DNA of 37,137 nt, taken from NCBI GenBank assembly GCA_016929795.1, contig JAFGIA010000307.1:1-37137 (forward strand), given 5' to 3'. A program made the position numbers and the translations under genes. Position 1 is the stretch's first letter, and each line of letters opens with the position of its first letter. Below, one piece after another: positions 24,722 to 32,590 of this stretch. The notes under the pieces are model-generated. The model had not been told where the DNA came from, ran no database searches, and was given only the letters and a program-made list of their open reading frames with translations. This DNA comes from Anaerolineae bacterium (lineage in GTDB: Bacteria > Chloroflexota > Anaerolineae > JAAYZQ01).

Positions 24722-25264
24722 ATGTCGCTTTCAAAAACGAACAAGGGGCATCCCCTGGTCGAGCTCGCGCGCGAGACCATCGAGGCTCACGTCCGCGGCG
24801 AAAGATTGCCCCAACCTGCCGCTCTGACACCCGAGATGAGGCGGCGTGCCGGGGCATTTGTGACGATTCACTGGCAGGGGCAACTGCGCGGCTGCATCGG
24901 GACGATCGGGGCCACGCAGGAGAATGTTGCCGAGGAGGTGATCAAAAATGCGATCTCGGCAGCCAGTCACGATCCCCGCTTTCCCCCCATCAGTGTGGAG
25001 GAGCTGGCGGACCTGGACGTGAAGGTGGACGTGCTCGGTGAACCGGAGCCGGTGGAAGGGGTGCAAGATCTCGACCCCAAGCGCTATGGACTGATTGTGC
25101 AGTCGGCGCGCTACCCGTGGAAACGGGGCCTGCTGCTGCCCGATCTGGAGGGGATCGATACGGCAGAAAAGCAGCTTTACTGGACGCGCTACCACAAAGC
25201 CGGCATCACCGATCCGGACGAACCGGTGCAGTTGTTCCGGTTTGAGGTGAAGCGCTATACGTAA
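24722..25264 (+). CDS. AMMECR1 domain protein (AmmeMemoRadiSam system protein A)
   Basis: A 180-aa AMMECR1-domain protein with the family hallmark LRGCIGT at residues 55-61. The conserved AAxxDPRFPP-like segment ([17 protein letters not shown]) and LLLPDLEG near the C terminus are also present. In many prokaryotes this protein is encoded with a MEMO-like protein and a radical-SAM protein; neither partner is in this window. The biochemical role is not known. ATG 24722 follows GAGAGGAG at good distance. The frame is open upstream but has no better start. It converges on the GH13 gene with 9 bp between. Confidence 0.88.
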   Translation: MSLSKTNKGHPLVELARETIEAHVRGERLPQPAALTPEMRRRAGAFVTIHWQGQLRGCIGTIGATQENVAEEVIKNAISAASHDPRFPPISVEELADLDVKVDVLGEPEPVEGVQDLDPKRYGLIVQSARYPWKRGLLLPDLEGIDTAEKQLYWTRYHKAGITDPDEPVQLFRFEVKRYT

Positions 25265-25273
25265 GGCAGTGGG

Positions 25274-26767
25274 TTACACAGAAGCGAGCATCACCTCTAG
25301 GACGACGCCTGCACGGGCAGGGATGCGGATGCCGCTGATTCGGCCATCGGTGACGCTTGCGTCGAATGCGTCCCACACGGCGCGAACCCGAGTACCCTCG
25401 GCCAGCTCGCCGTGCACTGGTATGTCCAAGGTGACGGGCCGCCGCGTGTTGTTGATGGCGACGATCAGGGTATCGTGTGCGGGCGTCATGTCTCTCTCCA
25501 GTCGTCGCAAGTAGACAACAACGCCATGACCGGCAAAGAGCCACTTCATCTCGCCACGCCGGAGGGCGGGATGTGCGCGACGCAAGGAGATGCACTGCTT
25601 GATATAGTCGCGCAGGTGGTGATCCCACCTGCTTTCGTCCCACGGGAACCCCCCACGACAGCCGGGGTCGTGCACGCCCGACATGCCGATCTCGTCGCCG
25701 TAATAAATGGATGGGGCGCCAGGATAGGTCATCTGAAAGAGGGTCGCCAGGCGGTAGGCCGAGGTGTCGCCGCGGACGAGAGTTTTGAAGCGTGGTGTGT
25801 CGTGGCTACCGAGCAGGTTATACTGGGCGCGGGTGATCTCGGGCGGATAGAGGGAGAGTAGCTCCTCGATCCTGGCAGCGAACTCTTCCGCGCTGAGCAA
25901 GTCGATGTGGTGGTAGCCACAGCGAGCCACTTCCTCCTGAAATACGTTCTCACCTCCAAAAAAGCCGAGGCAAGCACGGGTAAAAAGGTAGTTCATGACT
26001 GCGTCGAATTGGTCGCCATGGAGCCATCGTCCAGCTTCTCCCCAGATCTCGCCGACAATGTACGCGTCCGGATTGGCTGCCCTGACACGACGGCGGAACT
26101 CTTGCCAGAAGACGTCGTCGTCGATCTCGCCTGGAACGTCGAGACGCCAGCCGTCAATGCCGAACTCGACCCAGTGAGCGGCGACGTCCCATAGAAATTC
26201 GCGCACAGCGGGAGTGTCGACGTTGAGCTTGGGCAGAGCAGGCAGGCTCCACCACGCCTCGTAGCCGTGCTGGCCCGGAGGCGCGTGATAGGGACGCAGG
26301 GGAAAGGTACGCGGCAAAAACCAATCGACGTAGGGCGATGCCGGCCCATTCTCGACGATGTGGCTAAACTGAAAAAAGCTGCGGCTGGCGTGGTTAAACA
26401 CGCCATCGAGGATGACACGCATGTCACGCCGGTGTGCCTCGTCGAGGAGGGTGCGCAGCGCGGCGTTCCCGCCGAGGATTGGGTCGACGAGCAGGTAGTC
26501 GTGCGTGTGGTAGCGGTGGTTGGCGGTGGATGCAAACACGGGGTTAAAGTAGATGGCATTGATGCCCAGGTCCTGGAGGTAGTCAAGGTGTTCGACGACG
26601 CCCATCAGGTCGCCGCCCTTGAATCCATAGGTGGTTGGGGGGCTGTCCCAATCTTCGAGGTTCGAAGGCTTGGCGACGCGGGCGCTGCGCGCAAAGCGAT
26701 CGGGAAAGATCTGATAAAAGATCGCGTCCGATACCCAGTCCGGTGTGTCGATTCCACTCTCTGGCAT
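25274..26767 (-). CDS. GH13 alpha-glucosidase/neopullulanase-like enzyme lacking the N-terminal CBM34 domain
   Basis: A 497-aa alpha-amylase-family hydrolase acting on alpha-1,4 (and perhaps alpha-1,6) glucans or cyclodextrins. The TIM barrel starts almost at once (DAIFYQIFPDRF). Region II is GWRLDVPGE with nucleophile D210, region III is VGEIWGEA with acid/base E240, and region IV is GSHDTPR with D323. These match subfamily-20 cyclomaltodextrinases and neopullulanases. Those usually carry about 120 extra N-terminal residues (CBM34), which are absent here. A C-terminal beta domain follows. There is no signal peptide, so it acts in the cytoplasm. It has its own strong promoter. Confidence 0.9.
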   Translation of the reverse strand: MPESGIDTPDWVSDAIFYQIFPDRFARSARVAKPSNLEDWDSPPTTYGFKGGDLMGVVEHLDYLQDLGINAIYFNPVFASTANHRYHTHDYLLVDPILGGNAALRTLLDEAHRRDMRVILDGVFNHASRSFFQFSHIVENGPASPYVDWFLPRTFPLRPYHAPPGQHGYEAWWSLPALPKLNVDTPAVREFLWDVAAHWVEFGIDGWRLDVPGEIDDDVFWQEFRRRVRAANPDAYIVGEIWGEAGRWLHGDQFDAVMNYLFTRACLGFFGGENVFQEEVARCGYHHIDLLSAEEFAARIEELLSLYPPEITRAQYNLLGSHDTPRFKTLVRGDTSAYRLATLFQMTYPGAPSIYYGDEIGMSGVHDPGCRGGFPWDESRWDHHLRDYIKQCISLRRAHPALRRGEMKWLFAGHGVVVYLRRLERDMTPAHDTLIVAINNTRRPVTLDIPVHGELAEGTRVRAVWDAFDASVTDGRISGIRIPARAGVVLEVMLASV

Positions 26768-26804
26768 GTTTCAGGCGTTCCTCCAGTTTCATGAAAACGT
26801 GTCC

Positions 26805-26833
26805 ATTCTAGCACAGGCGCTGGGTCCCGTCAA
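26805..26833 (-). promoter_or_regulatory. promoter of the GH13 gene
   Basis: On the minus strand, TTGACG (26833-26828) and TAGAAT (26810-26805) are 17 bp apart, with an extended -10 (TGC before TAGAAT). GGAGG for translation follows at 26784-26780. Confidence 0.75.
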
Positions 26834-26888
26834 AGCTGTGCAATCGGCAAGCGCACACTCGGTGTCGGAGAAGCAGTGGCTATCTGCG

Positions 26889-26917
26889 TTGACATCTCTA
26901 TGGAGATCGGGTACAAT
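26889..26917 (+). promoter_or_regulatory. promoter of the TldE-translin-nuclease operon
   Basis: TTGACA (26889-26894) and TACAAT (26912-26917) are 17 bp apart, one base from full consensus. It is back to back with the GH13 promoter, 55 bp away. It overlaps an open frame upstream of the TldE gene, which shows that frame's first codons are not used. Confidence 0.82.
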
Positions 26918-26947
26918 CCGAGAGACTCACGAGGGGGGGAAAGATCA

Positions 26948-28396
26948 ATGCCCGCGAATGCTTCGATGGTTGGCCGGGAGCAGGCCCTGGAGCTGCTTAA
27001 CGACACGCTGACGATGGCGATGCGCCTGCGACATGCTGCGGACGCAGCGGAAGCGACGCTGATCGTCGACGATCAGGCGCTGACTCGTTTTGCAAACAAT
27101 GCGATCCACCAGAATGTGGCGCAGCGGGACGTGCGCCTTGCTCTGCGCGCAGTGGTGGACCGTGGTGCGGATGGACACGGGGTGGGGATCGCCGTCACCA
27201 ACCGTCTCGATGCGGAAGGTAGGCGCAGGCTGGTAGAGGATGCGGTGGCGATGGCGCGCTTGCAAACCGCTGGCGAGAGGGGGGAGCCTGAGAGAGGGGT
27301 CTCCCTTTTGCCTGGCGGCGGTGTGGTTCACCCAGCGACGACGTTTTACGAGGCAACGGCTGATGCAACGGCAGCGCGGCGCGCTGATGCGGTGCGCACG
27401 ATCGTAGAAGCGGCCGGCAGCCGCGGCTACCTGGCGACAGGGGCGTTCAGCACCGAGCAGGGCGAGCTGGCCATCGCCAATACCGCCGGGGCAGAGGCGT
27501 ATGCACCACTCACCCTGGCATCGCTGCGCACGGTGATTGACGCGAACCCAAGGGCGACCCCTGGCCCGGGCGGAATTGGGCTGCTCACAGGCTATGCGGA
27601 TGCGATCAGCCGCAATGTGGACGAGATCGATCCAGCGGCGATTGCCGCGCGGGCTGTAGAGAAATGCGCGTTGAACCGCAATCCCCAGCCACTGCCGCCT
27701 GGGCAATATGTGACGGTGCTGGAAGAGATCGCCGTGGCCGACCTGCTGCGCTTTTTAGGCCGGCTGGGATTGAGTGCGCAGGCCGTGCAAGAGGGGCGCA
27801 GCTTTGCTGCCGGCAAGATGGGGCAGCAGGTGTGTGGTGACAATTTTACCTTGTGGGACGATGCGACGGATGCGCGCGGGCTGGCACTGCCGTTCGACTG
27901 GGAAGCAGTGCCGGTGCAAAGGCTGTCGTTGATCACGCACGGTGTGCTCGAAGGGTTGGCGCACGATACACAGACGGCGGCGAAGGAGAGGCGCGAGTCG
28001 ACGGGACACGCGGTGTCGCGCATCCATGGATTCGGAGCTACGTGGCCCACGCCGACGCATCTGTTTGTGGCGCCCGGCGAGGTGGCGCGCGACGAGCTGA
28101 TCGCCGGGGTTGAGCGCGGCGTGCTGGTGACGCGTTTTCACTACACTCACTGCCCAGAGCCCCAGCGCCTGGTGGCGACGGGCACGACACGCGATGGGAC
28201 GTTCTTGATAGAGGATGGCCGGATCGCAGGAGCGCTCAAGAATGCACGCTTCACACAGAGCGTGCTCGAGACATTCTCGAACATCGAGGCGCTGAGTAAT
28301 ACGCCTGAGCTGCACCGCGACTGGTGGGGCAGTGCCGCGCACTATGTACCGGCGATGCGCGTGCGCGATTTTGCCTTCACAGGCGGGGCCGACTGA
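26948..28396 (+). CDS. TldE/PmbA-like subunit of a TldD/TldE metalloprotease
   Basis: A 482-aa protein of the TldD/PmbA family (U62). TldD and TldE form a heterodimer that degrades or trims unfolded peptides such as microcin precursors and antitoxin CcdA. This copy lacks the zinc motif HExxxH. It has the family's N-terminal domain (FANNAIHQNV, LRAVVDRGADGHGVG) and C-terminal segments including RFHYTHCPEP and FLIEDGRIAGALKN. It is thus the non-catalytic TldE-type subunit. ATG 26948 has GAGGGGGG upstream. Its probable partner TldD lies 1.6 kb downstream on the opposite strand. Confidence 0.86.
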   Translation: MPANASMVGREQALELLNDTLTMAMRLRHAADAAEATLIVDDQALTRFANNAIHQNVAQRDVRLALRAVVDRGADGHGVGIAVTNRLDAEGRRRLVEDAVAMARLQTAGERGEPERGVSLLPGGGVVHPATTFYEATADATAARRADAVRTIVEAAGSRGYLATGAFSTEQGELAIANTAGAEAYAPLTLASLRTVIDANPRATPGPGGIGLLTGYADAISRNVDEIDPAAIAARAVEKCALNRNPQPLPPGQYVTVLEEIAVADLLRFLGRLGLSAQAVQEGRSFAAGKMGQQVCGDNFTLWDDATDARGLALPFDWEAVPVQRLSLITHGVLEGLAHDTQTAAKERRESTGHAVSRIHGFGATWPTPTHLFVAPGEVARDELIAGVERGVLVTRFHYTHCPEPQRLVATGTTRDGTFLIEDGRIAGALKNARFTQSVLETFSNIEALSNTPELHRDWWGSAAHYVPAMRVRDFAFTGGAD

Positions 28397-28433
28397 TGAC
28401 GCGAGCGGCCGGATCTCTGGCCGGGGAGGGGAG

Positions 28434-29153
28434 ATGAAACAAGCCACTGGCGCAGTTGCAGATGCTTCCAGATCCGAGTTGGATCAGATTGTCGAGCAGA
28501 TCCGAGACGAATTCGAGACCAAGAACGCTGTGCGCGACGCGGCGCTACAGCGCTCGCGCACGCTGATCCGCCACTGTGCGAACGCGATCAGGGCGACGCA
28601 TAGGGAGGATTTCGAGGAGGCGCGGGCGCTACTGGATGTGGCTGCTCAAGCTGGGCTCGAGATGGTGGCGGATCTGGTCGATTACCCCGATCTATACCAT
28701 GCGGGCTATACCCAAGACGCACTCAAAGAGTATGTCGAAGCACAGATGGTGTACGCCTTTGCGATGGATGTGGCGCTGCCGGCACCTGTGGATCTTGGCG
28801 TCGAGCCGGCGGCGTATCTGAAGGGCCTGGCGGAGGCGGCGAGCGAGATGCGGAGGCACACGCTGGATCTGATCCGGGAGAACCGCCTGGAGCGTGCCGA
28901 GCGGATGATGGATATCATGGACGAGGTGTACGACCATCTTCTCACCGTCGACTTTCCCGATGCCATCACGGGGGGCCTGCGCCGCACTACTGACATGCTG
29001 CGCGGTGTCGTGCAGCGCACGCGCGGCGACCTGACGACGGCGATCCGCCAGGAGATGATGCGCCAGGCGCTGCGCGAGTTCGAAGTGCGGGTGGGGCTGC
29101 CCGGTGGCGAGAACGGTACAGAGATTGAGGATGAGGGGTTTGAGGAAGGATGA
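28434..29153 (+). CDS. translin/TRAX family nucleic-acid-binding protein
   Basis: A 239-aa all-helical protein matching the translin family. Visible are AGYTQDALKEYVEAQMVYAF (about 90-109), LGVEPAAYLKGLAEAASEMRR and DFPDAITGGLRRTTDMLR, then VVQRTRGDLT. Acidic residues E99 and E102 of EYVEA, and D160, D163, E164 and D167 of the MDIMDEVYDHL helix, resemble those used for RNA cleavage in TRAX/C3PO and an archaeal homologue. Eukaryotic translin-TRAX degrades small RNA and tRNA fragments; the bacterial role is unknown. ATG 28434 follows GGGGAGG. The 3' end overlaps the Cas4-like gene by 23 nt. Confidence 0.85.
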   Translation: MKQATGAVADASRSELDQIVEQIRDEFETKNAVRDAALQRSRTLIRHCANAIRATHREDFEEARALLDVAAQAGLEMVADLVDYPDLYHAGYTQDALKEYVEAQMVYAFAMDVALPAPVDLGVEPAAYLKGLAEAASEMRRHTLDLIRENRLERAERMMDIMDEVYDHLLTVDFPDAITGGLRRTTDMLRGVVQRTRGDLTTAIRQEMMRQALREFEVRVGLPGGENGTEIEDEGFEEG

Positions 29154-29400
29154 CGACGTCATTCGCGCGAGTGAAGTAGGCGAGTATGCTTATTGCGCGC
29201 GCGCGTGGTGGCTGAGGCGGGTGAAGGGACGGCGATCGGCGAATGTGGCGGCGATGCAGCGCGGCCAGGCACGACACCTCGCTCACGGGCGGCAGGTGGA
29301 GGGCTATCACCTGCGACGGCGATGGGCCAGGATCCTTTTCTTGCTGGCTGTTGCGCTGCTGCTAGCCGTGCTTGTCCTGGCCCTGCGTGGTGGCGGCTAG
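29131..29400 (+). CDS. N-terminal half of a Cas4-like nuclease with a C-terminal membrane anchor
   Basis: An 89-aa protein. IRASEVGEYAYCARAWWL (11-28) matches the start of Cas4/Dna2-like exonucleases, where the single N-terminal cysteine (here C22) binds the [4Fe-4S] cluster. A basic stretch and H49 follow, as in that family. The chain then enters a membrane helix (about 66-85) and stops soon after. The nuclease residues are absent; they are in the next gene. ATG 29131 is one of several possible starts (TTG 29140, GTG 29104), all overlapping the translin gene. It may be a true half-protein or one side of a frameshift in a single gene of about 270 codons. Confidence 0.65.
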   Translation: MRGLRKDDDVIRASEVGEYAYCARAWWLRRVKGRRSANVAAMQRGQARHLAHGRQVEGYHLRRRWARILFLLAVALLLAVLVLALRGGG

Positions 29401-29423
29401 GGGGCAGGGGAGACGCCCGGACG

Positions 29424-29963
29424 ATGGAAGAGCCGGTGGTTGTTATCGGCGTGCTGTTCGTTGCCGGCATAGTGCTCTTCTGCCTGGCGATGTGGCTGTG
29501 GACGTGGGCACGGACGGGGCGGCAGGAAGCAGGGCTCCCTGAGGGACGCGTCACGTACGTCGACACGGGGGCATGGAAGCGGGCCGAGCGCCCGCTTTTT
29601 TCGAATCAGCATCGACTCACGGGGCGGCCGGATTATCTGGTGCGTGTGCGTGAGGGCGTGATCCCGGTGGAGGTCAAGTCGGGCACGGCGCCAGCCAGGC
29701 CCCACGAAGCACACGTCTTGCAGTTGGCTGCGTATTGCCTGCTGGTCGAAGAGGTGGAGGCGCGGCCCGTGCCATACGGGATCGTGAAGTACGACGACAA
29801 GGCATTCGAGATTGACTACACCCCGGCGCTGAGAGAGCGGCTGCTTGGCACGCTTGATGCCATCCGTGCCGACCTGGAGGCACCGGATGCCCAGCGCAAT
29901 CACCATGATGTGCGGCGGTGTGCGGCGTGTGGGTACAGGGAGGAGTGTGAAGAGCGGCTGTAG
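29424..29963 (+). CDS. membrane-anchored PD-(D/E)XK nuclease, Cas4 C-terminal half
   Basis: A 179-aa protein beginning with a membrane helix (about residues 4-27), then a Cas4-like nuclease core. D70 lies in LTGRPDYLV, E83 and K85 in PVEVKSG (the PD-(D/E)XK triad), and Q100-Y104 in QLAAY. Three cluster cysteines C166, C169 and C175 lie in RCAACGYREEC. Cas4 enzymes need a fourth cysteine at the N terminus, which here sits in the preceding gene. The helix would run outward-to-inward, the reverse of the preceding protein, so together they would form a hairpin with both catalytic parts inside. ATG 29424 has GGGGAG at 29407-29412. Its stop is 1 bp from the end of tldD. Confidence 0.72.
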   Translation: MEEPVVVIGVLFVAGIVLFCLAMWLWTWARTGRQEAGLPEGRVTYVDTGAWKRAERPLFSNQHRLTGRPDYLVRVREGVIPVEVKSGTAPARPHEAHVLQLAAYCLLVEEVEARPVPYGIVKYDDKAFEIDYTPALRERLLGTLDAIRADLEAPDAQRNHHDVRRCAACGYREECEERL

Positions 29964-29964
29964 G

Positions 29965-31425
29965 TTAGCCTCCCCGCACTTCCACTCCCCGGAAGCGCGC
30001 CGGTGCGGCACCGTGCGCTACGTCGGCGATCTGCATTGGCTCACCTTTGGCGCAGCTTGGCAACCCCCATAACTGCCAGTAGTCCGCGTTGCACACGGCG
30101 TCGCACCGGTTCCAGAAGCGCGGGGTGACGTCGGTGTAGCTTGTGTCGCGCAGCAGCCTGCCGAGCTTGCCTCCCTTGATCTCGTACGCTACTTCACAGC
30201 CAAAGTGAAAGTTGAGGCGCTTGTCGTCGAGGCTCCAACTCTTGGGCGTGTCGAGCAAGAGGCCGTCGTCGGTGGTGGCGATCAGCTCTTCCAGGTCCCA
30301 GGGGCCAGGGTCGAGGCTGATGTTCGTCATGCGGATGAGCGGCAGCCGCGCCCAACCGTCGGCACGCATGGTGCCATTGCTAAAGGGCAGCGGCGGGATG
30401 GGTACGACGGCTGGGGTGTGATGAGCCAGCCACCAGGCTGTCTCGCGCGACGTCAAATAGTTGACGAACCGCCCCTCCTCGATCACGGGAAAGCATTCTG
30501 CCGGGGTTCCTTCGTCGTCCCACCCAAAGGTGCCGAGGCCGCGCGGCAGCGTGGCATCGGCGGTGATGCTGACGGCAGGGGAACCGTATTGCAGCAGGCC
30601 AAGCTGGTCGGTGGTGATAAAGCTGGTGCCGGCGAACGATGCTTCGGTGCCGAGCACGCGATCAAGCTCGATCGGGTGCCCACAACTCTCGTGCACCTGG
30701 AGGGCAAGCATGGAGCTGCCGAGGATCACCGTCTGCGGACCGGATGGACAGACGGGCGCAGCAAGCAATGCCTCCGCCTCTGCGGCGCACCGCTCTGCCT
30801 GTGCCAACAGGTCAAGCTCGTGGATGAACTCGTAGCCGGCCTGCGCATGGTTGTTAAAGCTGCGGCGCTGAAAAGCGTCCTCGCCGACAGCGGTGGCGAC
30901 CACGCCGCCACCCGTCTCGACCACCGTCTGTGCCAGCCGGCTTCCCTCGGTGCTGACAAACCACTTTTGCTCGCGCACGAAGCGTAGATATGCCTCGGCG
31001 ACGCGCACGGCAGGCCAGCGCTGCATCGTTTCACAGCAGCCGGCCAGGAGGGCCATCCGCTCGTCTGCCGGTACACCAAACGCATCCTGTTCTACCAAGG
31101 CGACATACTCGCCGGTTTCTGGAGGTCGAGATGGCAAGATGACGCACTCTGCCTGCACTTGGGCACTCGCACGTGCGATCTCGACGGCGCGCGCCACGGT
31201 TTCGCCGGCAGCCTCTGTGTTGAAATCGCTGGTTGCCGCAAAGCCCCACGCCCCATCGACGAGCACGCGCACGCCGACGCCGGCATCTTCGATGGCAATC
31301 AAACGCTCGGGGCGGGCATTTTTGACACTCATCTCCTCGCGGCGCCGCTCGACAACGCGCACGTCAGCATACTCGATCCCTCGCTGCCGTGCTAGCTCCA
31401 GTGTGTTCAGTGCGAATTGCTCCAT
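29965..31425 (-). CDS. tldD: metalloprotease TldD
   Basis: A 486-aa U62 metallopeptidase, the catalytic partner of TldE. The zinc motif is H245-E246-x-x-x-H250 in QVHESCGHPIEL. The surrounding LGTEASFAG, GTFGWDDEGTPAE and GCEVAYEIKGGKLG segments are typical. It acts in the cytoplasm on unfolded peptides. The frame is open 74 codons upstream, through the promoter and the divergent intergenic region. The CAT at 31423-31425 has GGGAGGGCAGACC before it and is the natural start. It converges on the nuclease gene with a single base between stops. Confidence 0.92.
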   Translation of the reverse strand: MEQFALNTLELARQRGIEYADVRVVERRREEMSVKNARPERLIAIEDAGVGVRVLVDGAWGFAATSDFNTEAAGETVARAVEIARASAQVQAECVILPSRPPETGEYVALVEQDAFGVPADERMALLAGCCETMQRWPAVRVAEAYLRFVREQKWFVSTEGSRLAQTVVETGGGVVATAVGEDAFQRRSFNNHAQAGYEFIHELDLLAQAERCAAEAEALLAAPVCPSGPQTVILGSSMLALQVHESCGHPIELDRVLGTEASFAGTSFITTDQLGLLQYGSPAVSITADATLPRGLGTFGWDDEGTPAECFPVIEEGRFVNYLTSRETAWWLAHHTPAVVPIPPLPFSNGTMRADGWARLPLIRMTNISLDPGPWDLEELIATTDDGLLLDTPKSWSLDDKRLNFHFGCEVAYEIKGGKLGRLLRDTSYTDVTPRFWNRCDAVCNADYWQLWGLPSCAKGEPMQIADVAHGAAPARFRGVEVRGG

Positions 31426-31460
31426 GGTCTGCCCTCCCGTTCCGAACTGGCTATATCCAG

Positions 31461-31489
31461 ATTCTAACAGAGATCGTGCCTGGGTGCAA
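31461..31489 (-). promoter_or_regulatory. promoter of tldD
   Basis: On the minus strand, TTGCAC (31489-31484) and TAGAAT (31466-31461) are 17 bp apart, 36 bp upstream of the tldD start. Confidence 0.68.
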
Positions 31490-31521
31490 TCGCAGGTGCC
31501 TGTTTGGGCGGCAAAACAGGA

Positions 31522-31550
31522 TTGACGCGAGGGGCAAAGTATGCTACACT
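31522..31550 (+). promoter_or_regulatory. promoter of the patatin-rluB-cmk operon
   Basis: TTGACG (31522-31527) and TACACT (31545-31550) are 17 bp apart, with TGC directly before the -10 (extended). It is divergent from the tldD promoter, 32 bp away. Confidence 0.75.
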
Positions 31551-31621
31551 CGAAAGCGCCGCTGGATTGTGGGGGAGTGGGGTAAGTGCCAAGAGGCCAG
31601 GAGGCAATGGAGGCAGGGAGC

Positions 31622-32590
31622 ATGGATGCTGGAGCAAAGCAGGACAAACGCGTTCTGGTGCTGTCGGGTGGCGGGGGACGCGGGGCCTACCATGTCGGGG
31701 TGCTAGAGTACCTGGAGCAGGTCGGATGGCGACCCGACGTGATCGTGGGATCGTCAGTCGGAGCTGTGAACGCCGCGGCGCTCGGATCGGGCGTGCCGGT
31801 GCGCGGACTCGAGTCGCGCTGGCTCGACCTGACGACAGGGGACGTGCAAAAGATGCGCGTGGATGACGTGCTCTTGGACAATGTGCTCCGCCGGCGCGAC
31901 CACGTGTTCGACCTGACGCCCTGGCCCGAGACGTTGATGGGCCGGTCGCACAAGTGGCAGGGACGGGCATGGTTCCACCCGGATGTGATCAACAGCCCGG
32001 ATGCACCTTATGAGGTGCACGTGACGGCAGTGAATACGAGTTCGACGCGGCTCGAGTTTTTTACGAACCGCGGGGGAGATGGGTTGCGACTGGACCATAT
32101 CCTCGCCAGCTTTTCCATCCCCCTCTGGTACGGCCCGACAGAGATCGACGGGGTGCCCTATTGGGATGGAGGGACGCTGGCCAACACGCCGTTCCGGCGC
32201 GCCCTGGAGCTCGGCGGGACCGAGATCGTGGTTGCGACCATGGTGCCGTGGCCCGAGCGGCCGCTCTACAACCAGGAGCGCCCCGGTTACGTACAAGAGA
32301 TCGAGCCCGAGTTGCTGGTGATCGCGCAGGAGCTGTGGAATGCATTTGAGCCGGCACTCGACGCCATGCTGACCGAGACGATGTGGCGTGATTACCTGCT
32401 CTACAAGGCCGAGTTGGACGCAGGCTGCTATCCGAACCTCAAGTGGCTCGAGATCGTGGCCCCTGACCGTTATTTGACGGTGGGGCTGATGACTCATTAT
32501 CATCTCGAGTATCACAAGCACCTGATGGAAATGGGGTACTGGGACGCAAAGAATGACCTGGCGAGCGTGCTGCCGCTGGGAGATGGGTGA
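31622..32590 (+). CDS. patatin-like phospholipase family protein
   Basis: A 322-aa patatin-fold serine hydrolase. It has the oxyanion loop GGGGRG near residues 16-21, nucleophile S45 in GSSVG, and D182 of the DGG motif (YWDGGTL), so the Ser-Asp dyad is complete. Such enzymes cleave acyl groups from phospholipids or related esters; the substrate is unknown. No signal peptide is seen. GTG 31586 and ATG 31607 are in frame, but ATG 31622 has GGAGG with an 8-nt spacing. Its stop is directly followed by the ATG of the pseudouridine synthase. Confidence 0.88.
   Translation: MDAGAKQDKRVLVLSGGGGRGAYHVGVLEYLEQVGWRPDVIVGSSVGAVNAAALGSGVPVRGLESRWLDLTTGDVQKMRVDDVLLDNVLRRRDHVFDLTPWPETLMGRSHKWQGRAWFHPDVINSPDAPYEVHVTAVNTSSTRLEFFTNRGGDGLRLDHILASFSIPLWYGPTEIDGVPYWDGGTLANTPFRRALELGGTEIVVATMVPWPERPLYNQERPGYVQEIEPELLVIAQELWNAFEPALDAMLTETMWRDYLLYKAELDAGCYPNLKWLEIVAPDRYLTVGLMTHYHLEYHKHLMEMGYWDAKNDLASVLPLGDG

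Noticed and set aside
29131..29400. Programmed frameshift joining the two nuclease halves
   Set aside because: No slippery heptamer or downstream structure is evident near the stop at 29398. The second gene has its own ATG and a GGGGAG. A plain frameshift error is still possible.
29131..29963. CRISPR-associated locus because of the Cas4-like protein
   Set aside because: No repeat-spacer array and no cas1, cas2 or effector gene is visible. Cas4-like nucleases also occur alone.
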